Shown here: positions 1-5,914 of the stretch, in pieces
Position numbering within the stretch: the stretch's first letter is position 1
Layout: every line of letters starts with the position of its first letter
Position numbers and translations under genes: made by a program
From: Archaeoglobaceae archaeon
GTDB lineage: Archaea; Halobacteriota; Archaeoglobi; Archaeoglobales; Archaeoglobaceae
Length of the DNA: 12,000 nt
Reading direction: 5' to 3'
Assembly (NCBI GenBank): GCA_025058955.1
Contig: JANXDV010000027.1
Coordinates: 1 to 12,000 of the forward strand
The notes under the pieces: model-generated
What the model was told of the DNA's origin: nothing
The model's input: the letters and a program-made list of their open reading frames with translations, nothing else
Database searches by the model: none

Positions 1-452
1 TCTACCTCCTTCAAGACTTTGATTGTTGACAGCATGATCAGGATCATAAGAGAGACGAGAAAAAGGATTGCGAGCAGATATGTGTTTAAAAATGTTATTC
101 CTCCTTCCAGAACTTTTAGCTTAGTCCCTACGGGTGATCTTAAAATTAAAAATGCTGCAACAACTACTATTGCAATAGACCACAAAAAACTGATCTTTCG
201 AGAGCTTTTTGCTCTATAAGTTGCTGCAACCGCAATTGTGATCACACCAACAGCTCCTACGAATACAAGAGTTATCAAAACAACTGAAGGCTGTAGATTG
301 TAGAATGCATAAATTCCTGCGATGAAAAGCATTGTAAGAGACATGTAGAGAGCGGAGTAGAAGTTATCCCTCGTAAGCAATGAAGCAATTGCAGACAACA
401 AAGCCATTACTCCGAGTAGTGGAACAAGGAAATATAAATCCATGATTGCCAT
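1..452 (-). CDS. fqoJ: NuoJ/FqoJ-like membrane subunit of an F420H2/NADH:quinone oxidoreductase-type complex (3' end cut by window edge)
   Basis: The reverse strand is open from an ATG at 452 (or 443, the second Met, MAIMDLYF...) to the left edge, giving about 150 residues without a stop. The product is almost all membrane: helices near residues 5-24, 33-51, 57-78, 86-103 and 119-145. The stretch NFYSALYMSLTMLFIAGIY, followed by a helix ending VFVGAVGVITIAV, fits NuoJ/FpoJ subunits, where N-x-x-x-A-L and a glycine/alanine-rich GA-x-x-V helix sit in the same order. The final helix (NTYLLAILF...) also resembles the last NuoJ helix. In the family this subunit helps build the proton-translocating membrane arm. 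A TATA-like box lies about 26 nt before the 452 ATG and there is no Shine-Dalgarno, so the transcript is probably leaderless and this may be the first gene of its operon. Identity rests on pattern memory; an Mrp antiporter or hydrogenase membrane subunit is the main alternative. Confidence 0.58.
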   Translation of the reverse strand, partial: MAIMDLYFLVPLLGVMALLSAIASLLTRDNFYSALYMSLTMLFIAGIYAFYNLQPSVVLITLVFVGAVGVITIAVAATYRAKSSRKISFLWSIAIVVVAAFLILRSPVGTKLKVLEGGITFLNTYLLAILFLVSLMILIMLSTIKVLKEV

Positions 453-467
453 AAACCGCTATCTATT

Positions 468-477
468 GATAAAGTTT
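468..477 (-). promoter_or_regulatory. TATA-like box for the FqoJ-like gene
   Basis: Read on the minus strand this is AAACTTTATC, close to the archaeal AAANTTTATA box. It lies about 20 bases upstream of the 452 ATG, so initiation would fall at or within a few bases of the start codon. Confidence 0.45.
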
Positions 478-518
478 ACTGTGTCCAAAAGATTACAACT
501 CGAGTTTTTTAAGATCAC

Positions 519-579
519 TTCAATTGTTGTGAAAAGCTAACAAACTGTAAGTTGAACAATTATTCCAAAATTGTTTGAA
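519..579. repeat. Cluster of AATTGTT/AACAATT motifs upstream of the FqoJ-like gene
   Basis: AATTGTT occurs at 522-528 and 569-575 and its complement AACAATT at 555-561. The last two form an inverted repeat of 7 bp around a 7-nt spacer (562-568), flanked by TTGA and TTGAA. The cluster lies about 45-100 bp upstream of the minus-strand TATA-like box, a position where an archaeal activator could bind. An operator role is only inference; AT-rich spacers produce such words by chance. Confidence 0.25.
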
Positions 580-731
580 GATATTAGGGTTGAGGGAACA
601 AATTTTACAAAAAAGAGTGTGAAAAAGCAATCTTATCTCTTTCTAACTGCTCCAAAAATTTGCGGATCCTTCTTATGCTTTTTAACCCCAGAAAGAAAAG
701 TTTGAAATACTGAAAGGTTACAAGAATTTAA

Positions 732-806
732 AGCGGGGTAGGGTAGTCAGGTAATCCCGGCGGGCTCATAACCCGCAGATCCGTGGTTCAAATCCACGCC
801 CCGCTA
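732..806 (+). tRNA. Initiator tRNA-Met (CAT)
   Basis: The cloverleaf folds completely by eye. The acceptor stem pairs AGCGGGG (732-738) with CCCCGCT (799-805) and 806 is the discriminator A. The D arm is 741-758. The anticodon stem GCGGG/CCCGC encloses the loop CTCATAA with anticodon CAT at 767-769. The T arm CGTGG-TTCAAAT-CCACG spans 782-798. Two features mark it as the initiator rather than the elongator: the A1:U72 terminal pair and the three consecutive G:C pairs (GGG/CCC) next to the anticodon loop. CCA is not encoded and must be added after transcription. No intron is present. A TATA-like stretch around 697-706 is the nearest promoter candidate but is weak. T-rich runs follow from 809 onward. 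Confidence 0.96.
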
Positions 807-899
807 TTCGCTTTGCTTTCACCCTGCCTCGCTTTTCAAATAAAATTTTCTTTAAAATAATTCGGTGAGATTAAGGAGGAATGCTATTTTAAAGCCGTA

Positions 900-919
900 A
901 AAATTAAAAAATTTTAAGA
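900..919 (-). terminator. T-rich terminator candidate after the CARDB gene
   Basis: On the minus strand, just past the stop codon at 926, the sequence becomes a run of T tracts (CTTAAAATTTTTTAATTTT). Archaeal RNA polymerase commonly terminates at such tracts without a strong hairpin. Confidence 0.4.
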
Positions 920-925
920 TCGTGG

Positions 926-1825
926 CTAAATTTTCCTTTTCCAGTGCAATAATGCGATCGAGATTAAAGCGGTGAGAGTTAGCAATAATTCAAATCCCGG
1001 AGTTGTTTTTGTCTCGGGAGGTTTTGCAGGGGTTATAGTTTCACCTTTAACGAAGATTTTAGCTCCATAAACTTCGTTGTTTGTCTCATTATGCTCTTCG
1101 ACTTGATCTTTTGGATCCGCAACGATCTTTATCCTATACAATCCTCTCGGGAGCTCTTTCGAGATCACTTTCTCCGAGCTGAAAGTTTTCGCCTCTTCTG
1201 CAAGGATCTGCTCGTTCTGGATGCGATCGATCTCATAGAGCTTCCCATCTTCGCCTTCAAGATAGATCGCAACTTCATGTGCTCCCGCTTTTACAGGACT
1301 GAAATTTTTTATTTTGAAATCGATGTAAAGCTTCTCTCCCCAGAAAATCTCAGATGGGTAAGCTTCAACAAACTCTGGGATCAGATCTGAAGCAGCGACA
1401 CCATATTTCCAGACGACTTTCACATGAGCGGTCTTTCTGAATGGATCATTGTTTTCAATGACTAAGAAGTAGTTTCCGCTCCTCTCAGGAATGAAGACTT
1501 TCGAATAAGTTGTGACAACTTTTGTGGAGAAAATTGGTCCAGCGGTTTTCCCCTCTTTATATAACTGGAAGTTCTCCTCATCGAAGAGATAAATATTCAC
1601 GAGTTTGCTGTTCACTTCATATACACTAACAGTAACCCTGTTCTGAGCTTTGCCCGTTAAGCTTATGTAAAAACTTACGAAATTGTAATTCTCCATTGGA
1701 ATCGTCAGAGTCTCATTTACAACTTCTTTTTCAAAAATATCGTAGATCGTTAGGTCTCCAAGAGTAGTCGGAGTTAGCAAAATTAGAGTTGCTGATATGA
1801 GCAATAAAGTTCGAACCAGCATCAT
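926..1825 (-). CDS. Secreted CARDB-domain surface protein with PGF-CTERM sorting signal
   Basis: From the ATG at 1825 the product has 299 residues. Residues 1-23 form a signal peptide (MMLVR, hydrophobic core, then TTLG before the mature start). Residues 45-140 look like a beta-sandwich resembling PPC-type domains (SGNYFLVIENN). Residues 147-258 match a CARDB adhesion-like domain, ending in the typical EEHNETNNEVYG. A Thr/Pro-rich linker (about 261-275) leads to TPGF, a hydrophobic helix and the basic end HWKRKI: the tripartite PGF-CTERM signal processed by archaeosortase A and lipid-anchored at the surface. The frame is open upstream to a TTG at 1882, but a TATA-like box sits at 1846-1855, 26 nt before the 1825 ATG, and the upstream residues would bury the signal peptide, so I place the start at 1825 (1822 also possible). 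It is monocistronic in appearance. Its ligand or partner is unknown. Confidence 0.85.
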   Translation of the reverse strand: MMLVRTLLLISATLILLTPTTLGDLTIYDIFEKEVVNETLTIPMENYNFVSFYISLTGKAQNRVTVSVYEVNSKLVNIYLFDEENFQLYKEGKTAGPIFSTKVVTTYSKVFIPERSGNYFLVIENNDPFRKTAHVKVVWKYGVAASDLIPEFVEAYPSEIFWGEKLYIDFKIKNFSPVKAGAHEVAIYLEGEDGKLYEIDRIQNEQILAEEAKTFSSEKVISKELPRGLYRIKIVADPKDQVEEHNETNNEVYGAKIFVKGETITPAKPPETKTTPGFELLLTLTALISIALLHWKRKI

Positions 1826-1845
1826 AAGATAAATAAAAATTGAGA

Positions 1846-1855
1846 GATATAAAAA
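1846..1855 (-). promoter_or_regulatory. TATA-like box for the CARDB gene
   Basis: On the minus strand it reads as TTTTATATCT within an AT-rich tract, centred about 26 nt before the ATG at 1825. It decides the start: initiation from it would exclude the upstream TTG at 1882. Confidence 0.5.
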
Positions 1856-1958
1856 TATTTCGAAGACTTTAACGCTAATCAAAGAATTCTATTTTTAACT
1901 CCTCCTCCTGAGCAGATAAGCCAAAGCGAGTTACTAAGAGCAAAACTAAAGCCAAGCA

Positions 1959-1968
1959 TTTTATATAA
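1959..1968 (+). promoter_or_regulatory. Strong TATA-like promoter facing into the oxidoreductase 3' end
   Basis: The text GCATTTTATATAACC is one of the best archaeal TATA matches in the window. It is centred about 24 nt before an ATG at 1987. No established gene lies downstream on this strand before the oppositely oriented oxidoreductase gene. Confidence 0.45.
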
Positions 1969-1986
1969 CCACATGTTCTCATCTCC

Positions 1987-2118
1987 ATGGAGCTAAAAGT
2001 TTGTGTTAGCAAAGATATAAATTTTACGAAAGCTCATGTAAGCGTATCTGTTAACGCCTTCTTAGGTAAAAATTGGAATTATTATTCCTTAAAAATCGGA
2101 ATGATCTTCTCCGCATAG
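1987..2118 (+). CDS. Possible small leaderless ORF (43 codons), unrecognised
   Basis: ATG at 1987 opens a 43-codon frame ending at TAG 2116-2118. The product begins MELKVCVSKDINFTKAHVSV and is not recognised; it has one Cys and no membrane helix. In its favour, a strong TATA-like box sits about 24 nt upstream, the same spacing seen for several real genes here. Against it, the frame is short and its last 37 bases overlap the 3' end of the oppositely oriented oxidoreductase gene. It could instead be a decayed gene fragment, or the promoter may make an antisense or non-coding RNA. Confidence 0.25.
   Translation: MELKVCVSKDINFTKAHVSVSVNAFLGKNWNYYSLKIGMIFSA
2066..2088 (-). terminator. Hairpin plus T-run at the oxidoreductase stop codon
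   Basis: On the minus strand GGAAT-AATA-ATTCC forms a short 5-bp hairpin that contains the TAA stop, followed by AATTTTTAC. It is a weak intrinsic-type terminator candidate. Confidence 0.35.
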
Positions 2119-3113
2119 ATCTTCATCACAAGCTTTGGATCTGGACCGACGTTTATGATCATCAAATGCTTAACTCCCGCCCTTCTGAACTCCTCTATTT
2201 TTGAAATGCACTCCTCTGGATTTCCAACGATGAAGAAGTCCGCCAAAATATCGTCGCTGACCTTTGAAGCATATTCTATGAACTTTGAAAGTGAGTCATC
2301 GGTTAACAAAAGCTTTTCGAAGTAAAATCTCTTCGAAAAATCCTTTGGAACATCAATGCTGTAGCCAGATTGCTCAACTTTTTCAAGTGCAGAAATCACA
2401 ATGCCAGCGAACCTTCTTGCCCTTTCCATTGCCTTAGCGCTATCGTAGTCAATGGCGGTATAGATCTGCAAAGCGGTGTCTATTTCTTCGAGCTTTCTTC
2501 CAGCCTTCTCCGCCCCTCTTTTCACATCTTCCAGATTTTCCTTGTATGTCTTCGGAGTCTCAACTATTGGCATCCATCCATCGCAGAGCATTCCCGTGAG
2601 CTCTCTCGTCCTCTTTCCATTTGCTCCAAGGTATATGGGAATTTTCTGCATCGGCTTGATCTGCAAAAAAGCTTTTTCGAGCTTGAAAGCTTTTCCTGAA
2701 TAGGAAAACTGCTCTCCTTCCCAAAATCTCTTAACGATCTCGAGACCTTCTTTGAGCTGTGAGAACTTCTTCCATGGAATACCGAAAGGTGTGATATTCA
2801 TCGCTTCACCGCTACCAATTCCCAAGAAAATCCTTCCTGGAGCTAAGTTGTCAAGAGTTGCAAAGAACTGTGCAAGGATCGAGGGGTGATAGCGGGCAAA
2901 ATCTGTTACGCCAGTTCCGAGCTTTATCCTCTGGGTTTTTACCGCAATGGCGGAAAGCAGTGCCAAGGTGTTTGGTGTAAATCCTGGAGGAACCATCAGC
3001 GTATGGTCTGGCATCACGATCGAGTTAAAGCCCAATTCTTCGCTTTGGATCGCTATGCTCATAGCTCTATCCAGCGAAGACATAGGAGGGGACAAAACAT
3101 TTCCGAACTTCAT
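2082..3113 (-). CDS. F420-dependent luciferase-like (LLM) oxidoreductase, Mer/Adf/FGD-like
   Basis: The product is 343 residues from the ATG at 3113 (MKFGNVLSPP). The fold signature of the bacterial luciferase-like superfamily is clear: a central MPDH (residues 34-38), RIKLGTGVT (62-70), the strand RYHPSILAQ, then GRIFLGIGSGEAMN (93-106), IPIYLGANG (158-166) and CDGWMP. The GSGEAMN form is typical of coenzyme F420-binding members such as secondary alcohol dehydrogenase (Adf) and F420 glucose-6-phosphate dehydrogenase. Methylene-H4MPT reductase (Mer) is a more distant relative of similar size. Substrate cannot be read from the sequence; it is not called as Mer itself. An in-frame ATG at 3134 would add seven residues, but the TATA-like box at 3135-3144 lies about 26 nt before the 3113 ATG and directly against 3134, and family members begin MKFG, so 3113 is preferred. 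cbiZ lies 46 bp upstream of the longer frame. Confidence 0.82.
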   Translation of the reverse strand: MKFGNVLSPPMSSLDRAMSIAIQSEELGFNSIVMPDHTLMVPPGFTPNTLALLSAIAVKTQRIKLGTGVTDFARYHPSILAQFFATLDNLAPGRIFLGIGSGEAMNITPFGIPWKKFSQLKEGLEIVKRFWEGEQFSYSGKAFKLEKAFLQIKPMQKIPIYLGANGKRTRELTGMLCDGWMPIVETPKTYKENLEDVKRGAEKAGRKLEEIDTALQIYTAIDYDSAKAMERARRFAGIVISALEKVEQSGYSIDVPKDFSKRFYFEKLLLTDDSLSKFIEYASKVSDDILADFFIVGNPEECISKIEEFRRAGVKHLMIINVGPDPKLVMKIYAEKIIPIFKE

Positions 3114-3134
3114 GCGATCGGATTGTTGTTCCAT

Positions 3135-3144
3135 TTATAAATTT
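3135..3144 (-). promoter_or_regulatory. TATA-like box for the LLM oxidoreductase
   Basis: The minus strand reads AAATTTATAA immediately before ATG 3134 and about 26 nt before ATG 3113. This supports a leaderless transcript starting at 3113 and a promoter separate from that of cbiZ. Confidence 0.5.
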
Positions 3145-3180
3145 TTATTCGTGTTATGAAAATTCCTAAGCTCAGATCCT

Positions 3181-3750
3181 TTAATTCTTTTGCCCTTTTT
3201 CAAGGCTTTCTTTTACTCCTTCAAAAACAACTTGCCAGATCTTTTTTCCCAAATTGGTTGCAGGACCTGTAAATTTCTCATAATCTCCATCCATTGTGCT
3301 TAAAATGATTATAGCATCTGTATTTGTGCCTGTAAAATCATATCCGAGCTTAAAAAGTGCTTTACTCTTAGCTTCTGTTGCGGTAATTATTGCATTTAAC
3401 ATTCCCGATTTGCTGAGCTTTGCTTCTAAAACGAGAATTATGTTGATCGTCATGTCATTAGGGTTCTCAACTCCAGCGGTGACAAATGCGGTGACATTTT
3501 CAAAGCTTTGGATACTCAAATTCTCCATTGGAACTGCAGTTAGAAGACCGAAATAACTTTTAAGCCCATACTTTTTTGCAACAAGCCTTAAATATTTCTC
3601 TGCAGACATTTTATAAAATTCATCGCTTACAGTGTGATTGAAAGCATTTTCAAGCTTCTTCCATCCACCAATAAGCCCGGTGCTAATTCCAAAGAAATTT
3701 CCATAGACTATTAGCGTATTCTTATCAATATAGTAGTTTTTGTATGGCAT
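3181..3750 (-). CDS. cbiZ: Adenosylcobinamide amidohydrolase CbiZ
   Basis: The 189-residue product matches the CbiZ family in its ordered motifs: LLTAVPMENLS (69-79), FVTAGVENPND (89-99), TINIILVLEAKLSKSGM (101-117), IITATEAKSKAL (121-132), GTNTDAIIIL (141-150) and TGPATNLGKKI (161-171). CbiZ cleaves the aminopropanol linker of adenosylcobinamide to give adenosylcobyric acid, letting archaea reuse scavenged corrinoids through the cobalamin pathway; it acts in the cytoplasm. The protein is compact and lacks fused domains found in some bacterial versions. A purine-rich Shine-Dalgarno (GGGGG, 3757-3761) lies 6 nt before the ATG, which fixes the start. No other cobalamin gene is visible in the window, and it is followed by the LLM oxidoreductase on the same strand, which seems to have its own promoter. 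Confidence 0.88.
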   Translation of the reverse strand: MPYKNYYIDKNTLIVYGNFFGISTGLIGGWKKLENAFNHTVSDEFYKMSAEKYLRLVAKKYGLKSYFGLLTAVPMENLSIQSFENVTAFVTAGVENPNDMTINIILVLEAKLSKSGMLNAIITATEAKSKALFKLGYDFTGTNTDAIIILSTMDGDYEKFTGPATNLGKKIWQVVFEGVKESLEKGQKN

Positions 3751-3756
3751 TCACAT

Positions 3757-3761
3757 CCCCC
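3757..3761 (-). promoter_or_regulatory. Shine-Dalgarno of cbiZ
   Basis: On the minus strand GAGGGGGAT precedes the ATG with 6 nt spacing. Unlike many neighbours, cbiZ therefore looks leadered; a TATA-like TCTTAAATTG around 3786-3795 would give a leader of about 15 nt. Confidence 0.5.
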
Positions 3762-3825
3762 TCTTTTTAAAAAGATCATTTCTCTCAATTTAAGAGCTCT
3801 TCATGAAAGTTCCTTTTGAGAAAAT

Positions 3826-3835
3826 TTTTTATATT
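3826..3835 (+). promoter_or_regulatory. TATA-like box for the small zinc-ribbon gene
   Basis: TTTTTATATT lies about 22-25 nt before the ATG at 3853, fitting a leaderless transcript. It also argues against an overlapping frame that starts at 3803, upstream of this box. Confidence 0.5.
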
Positions 3836-3852
3836 GCAGATCCACGAGCTTT

Positions 3853-4041
3853 ATGCCTCTCGTTCCTCATCGCCATTGTATTGTTTGCGGGAAAGCGATT
3901 GAAGCGGATAAATACTACTGCGGTGATGAATGCCAGCAAAGAATGGAGAAAGAGAGAAAAAGACAGAGAAATTTCACTTTGTTCATGTTTCTGATGCTTC
4001 TAATAATTCTGCTGATGTTCTGGCTACCATTGCTCAGATAG
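3853..4041 (+). CDS. DUF2116-like zinc-ribbon protein with C-terminal membrane helix
   Basis: The 62-residue product starts MPLVPHRHCIVCG. Four cysteines (C9, C12, C23, C27) in a C-x2-C-x10-C-x3-C layout form a treble-clef or zinc-ribbon site. A highly basic stretch (RMEKERKRQRN, 30-40) follows, then one hydrophobic helix (about 41-60) up to the C-terminus. Archaea carry a family of small proteins of exactly this plan (DUF2116); the function is unknown. The basic stretch predicts the zinc knuckle on the cytoplasmic side. The gene is monocistronic, divergent from cbiZ, and its last 18 bases overlap the end of purF on the other strand. The ATG is supported by a TATA-like box 22-25 nt upstream. 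Confidence 0.8.
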   Translation: MPLVPHRHCIVCGKAIEADKYYCGDECQQRMEKERKRQRNFTLFMFLMLLIILLMFWLPLLR

Positions 4042-5388
4042 CTCTCCCGGAACTGGAACCGGATATCTACCAGTAAGACAAGCAGTGCAGAACTCTTCTC
4101 CTCCCAATCTTTTTAAAGCCATGAGCAATCCCTTTAGACTGAGATAACTCAGGCTGTCCGCTCCAACGATCTCCCTGATCTCCTCAACGCTATGCTTCGA
4201 GGCAACAAGCTCTTTTCTCGTCTTCATGTCTATGCCGAAGTAACAGGGGGCAATGATCGGAGGACTGCCAACTCTTAAATGCACTTCTTTTGCTCCAGCT
4301 TTCTTTATCATTTCCACTATTCTCTTCGAAGTCGTTGCTCTAACTATGCTGTCATCTACGAGCACGATCCTCTTGTTCATAGTGTTTTCCTTAATCACAT
4401 TCACTTTGAATTTCACAAGAAGCTCTCTAAGCTCTTGTTTTGGCATTATGAAGGTTCTACCAACGTATCTGTTTTTTATCAAGCACTCCATATATGGCAA
4501 TCCAGATCTCGTTGCATAACCAATTGCTGCAGTTATACCGCTGTCTGGAACCGCTGAGACGAAATCCGCATCAGCTGGTGATTCTTCAGCAAGAATTTTA
4601 CCCATTTCTGTTCTTGCTTTATACACATTTATTCCGTCGATGATCGAATCTGGGCGGGCGAAATAGATGTATTCGAAAATGCAAACCGCTTTTCTATTGC
4701 TTTTTGCAAACTTTATAAATTCAAGCTCTCCGTTTTCTATTATAACCGCCTCCCCTGGTGCAACGTCTTTGATAAACTTGCCCTCTAAAGCGTCGATCGC
4801 ACAGCTCTCACTGCAGATCAAATAACCGTCTTCAATTTCCCCAATGCAGAGGGGTCTGAAACCAAGGGGATCGCGATAGGCAACGATTTTGTCGTTTATG
4901 AGCAAAACGCAAGAATGGCTACCAACGAGTTTTGTGTTTAATTCTTGAAGGTATTCTTTAAAATCTCCCTCTTTTAAAAGGATCTTTGAGAGCAGTTGTG
5001 CAATGATCTCTGAATCTGAATCGGAAGTGAAAACGCTACCTTCGTTTTCAAGTTCTTTTCTTAATTCAAGATGATTAACAAGATTTCCGTTGTGTGCAAC
5101 CGCTATGCTACCGATCTTTGATTTAACAACAAATGGCTGTGCATTTTCCAATCTTGACAAACCAGTGGTTGAATATCTAACATGTCCAATGGCGTATTTA
5201 GCGGGGATTAGATCTTCCTTGTTGAAAACCTCAGAAACCAGACCCATTTGCTTTTTATAGCGAAGTGTATCACTGTAGAAAGCAATTCCAGCTGACTCTT
5301 GCCCACGATGCTGCAGCGAAAAAAGAGCGTAGTAAATGTATTGTCCCGCTTTGCAATTCTCGCTATAGGCTCCAGCGATGCCACACAT
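4024..5388 (-). CDS. purF: Amidophosphoribosyltransferase PurF
   Basis: PurF catalyses the first committed step of purine synthesis: PRPP plus glutamine gives 5-phosphoribosylamine. The 454-residue product begins MCGIAG, so Cys2 becomes the N-terminal nucleophile once Met is removed; no propeptide is encoded. The Ntn glutaminase half shows GHVRYSTTG (68-76) and HNGNL (99-103). The phosphoribosyltransferase half has the PRPP loop VLVDDSIVRATTS (342-354). Cysteines at 236 (CIFEYIYFARPDS), 382 (APCYFGID), 434 and 437 (EEFCTACLTG) sit where the Bacillus subtilis enzyme binds its oxygen-sensitive 4Fe-4S cluster, so this is probably an Fe-S type. Length is normal for the family. It is the last gene of the lsm - rpl37e - purF operon; its ATG overlaps the rpl37e stop by one base (TGATG), pointing to translational coupling. 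The 3' end overlaps the small zinc-ribbon gene tail-to-tail. Confidence 0.96.
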   Translation of the reverse strand: MCGIAGAYSENCKAGQYIYYALFSLQHRGQESAGIAFYSDTLRYKKQMGLVSEVFNKEDLIPAKYAIGHVRYSTTGLSRLENAQPFVVKSKIGSIAVAHNGNLVNHLELRKELENEGSVFTSDSDSEIIAQLLSKILLKEGDFKEYLQELNTKLVGSHSCVLLINDKIVAYRDPLGFRPLCIGEIEDGYLICSESCAIDALEGKFIKDVAPGEAVIIENGELEFIKFAKSNRKAVCIFEYIYFARPDSIIDGINVYKARTEMGKILAEESPADADFVSAVPDSGITAAIGYATRSGLPYMECLIKNRYVGRTFIMPKQELRELLVKFKVNVIKENTMNKRIVLVDDSIVRATTSKRIVEMIKKAGAKEVHLRVGSPPIIAPCYFGIDMKTRKELVASKHSVEEIREIVGADSLSYLSLKGLLMALKRLGGEEFCTACLTGRYPVPVPGELSEQW

Positions 5389-5567
5389 CAGACACGATCC
5401 TTCGTTTTATTCACCCACCTGTAGCTTCTAAGTCTTTTACTTCTTCCAAAGCCACAGGCTGAGCAGTATCTCTTTCTCCAGTGGAATGAATTTCTTCCAC
5501 ATCTTCTACATCTCACATGAACCATTTTTCTATTCCTTCTACCCATCGAAGCGGTTCCTTCCGACAT
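5388..5567 (-). CDS. rpl37e: Large-subunit ribosomal protein eL37 (L37e)
   Basis: The 59-residue basic product starts MSEGTASMGRRNRK. It carries the L37e zinc finger with C20-x2-C23 (CRRCGRNSFHW) and C35-x2-C38 (CSACGFGRSKRLRSYRW), followed by a basic tail. This is a structural protein of archaeal and eukaryotic large subunits and binds rRNA. The frame also allows a GTG at 5570, but the ATG at 5567 is better: it overlaps the lsm stop as TGATG, the lsm 3' end supplies GGTGG about 6 nt upstream as a Shine-Dalgarno, and family members begin near M(T/S)-x-GTASMG. Gene order lsm - rpl37e - purF is conserved in many archaea. Confidence 0.96.
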   Translation of the reverse strand: MSEGTASMGRRNRKMVHVRCRRCGRNSFHWRKRYCSACGFGRSKRLRSYRWVNKTKDRV

Positions 5568-5800
5568 CACTCACCACCCACTGAGGGAGAGATGAAAACA
5601 ACCGTATCTCCCCTGATTATAACACTTCCAACTTTTCTAACTATTTCTCCACCCTGAATTTCCTCAGCGTTCAAAAGAACTAAATTCATGTGGATGTCGT
5701 AACCGTCAAGAGTTCCTCTAAATTCTCTTCCACCTTTCAATCGCACGATCACTGGCGACTTTAACGATTTGTTTAAGATATCTAAGGGACGAACTGGCAT
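5567..5800 (-). CDS. lsm: Archaeal Sm-like RNA-binding protein (SmAP1/Lsm)
   Basis: The 77-residue protein is a complete Sm fold. The Sm1 motif spans about 16-48, with LKGGREFRGTLDGYDIHMNL, and the Sm2 motif is VIIRGDTVVFI (60-70). His37, Asn39 and Arg63 are the residues expected to hold uridine in the ring pore. From memory the sequence is nearly the same as Archaeoglobus fulgidus Sm1, which forms a heptameric ring that binds U-rich RNA; this is the strongest clue to the host lineage. It heads the operon with rpl37e and purF. A GGGGG Shine-Dalgarno (5808-5812) lies 7 nt before the ATG and a TATA-like box is at 5841-5850. Confidence 0.96.
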   Translation of the reverse strand: MPVRPLDILNKSLKSPVIVRLKGGREFRGTLDGYDIHMNLVLLNAEEIQGGEIVRKVGSVIIRGDTVVFISPSVGGE

Positions 5801-5807
5801 TTCAAGA

Positions 5808-5850
5808 CCCCCTTTTTCTTGAGCATCTTTCTTGCTTAGCTATTTAAAAG
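5808..5850 (-). promoter_or_regulatory. Promoter and Shine-Dalgarno of the lsm - rpl37e - purF operon
   Basis: On the minus strand CTTTTAAATA (5841-5850) is a TATA-like box; initiation about 25 nt later would give a leader of roughly 20 nt containing GGGGG (5808-5812), 7 nt before the lsm ATG. The operon is thus leadered, unlike the divergent pelA. Confidence 0.5.
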
Positions 5851-5887
5851 TATCGCTTGCTTCAAAGCTATTCCATTTTAAGGCATG

Positions 5888-5897
5888 TTTTAAAAAT
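5888..5897 (+). promoter_or_regulatory. TATA-like box for pelA
   Basis: TTTAAAAATC is centred about 23 nt before the GTG at 5915, with no Shine-Dalgarno between, which fits a leaderless GTG start. It lies within a 114-bp divergent promoter region shared with lsm. Confidence 0.42.
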
Positions 5898-5914
5898 CGA
5901 AACACATTTGAGTT

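Noticed and set aside
873..892. Near-perfect Shine-Dalgarno (AAGGAGGA) followed by ATG after the tRNA
   Set aside because: The frame ends after three codons (ATG CTA TTT TAA), so nothing is encoded; probably a chance purine run.
1091..1390. Plus-strand open frame of 99 codons inside the CARDB gene
   Set aside because: It is antisense to a well-supported secreted protein, has no promoter or recognisable domain, and its composition looks like a shadow of the real frame.
1901..1910. GGAGGAGG-like motif on the minus strand upstream of the CARDB gene
   Set aside because: It is too far from any start codon of that gene (about 18 nt from the TTG at 1882, about 75 nt from the ATG at 1825) and no other frame begins after it.
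3803..3994. Plus-strand frame overlapping the zinc-ribbon gene in another phase
   Set aside because: The TATA-like box lies inside it and the alternative phase (3853-4041) gives a clear four-Cys zinc site and membrane helix.
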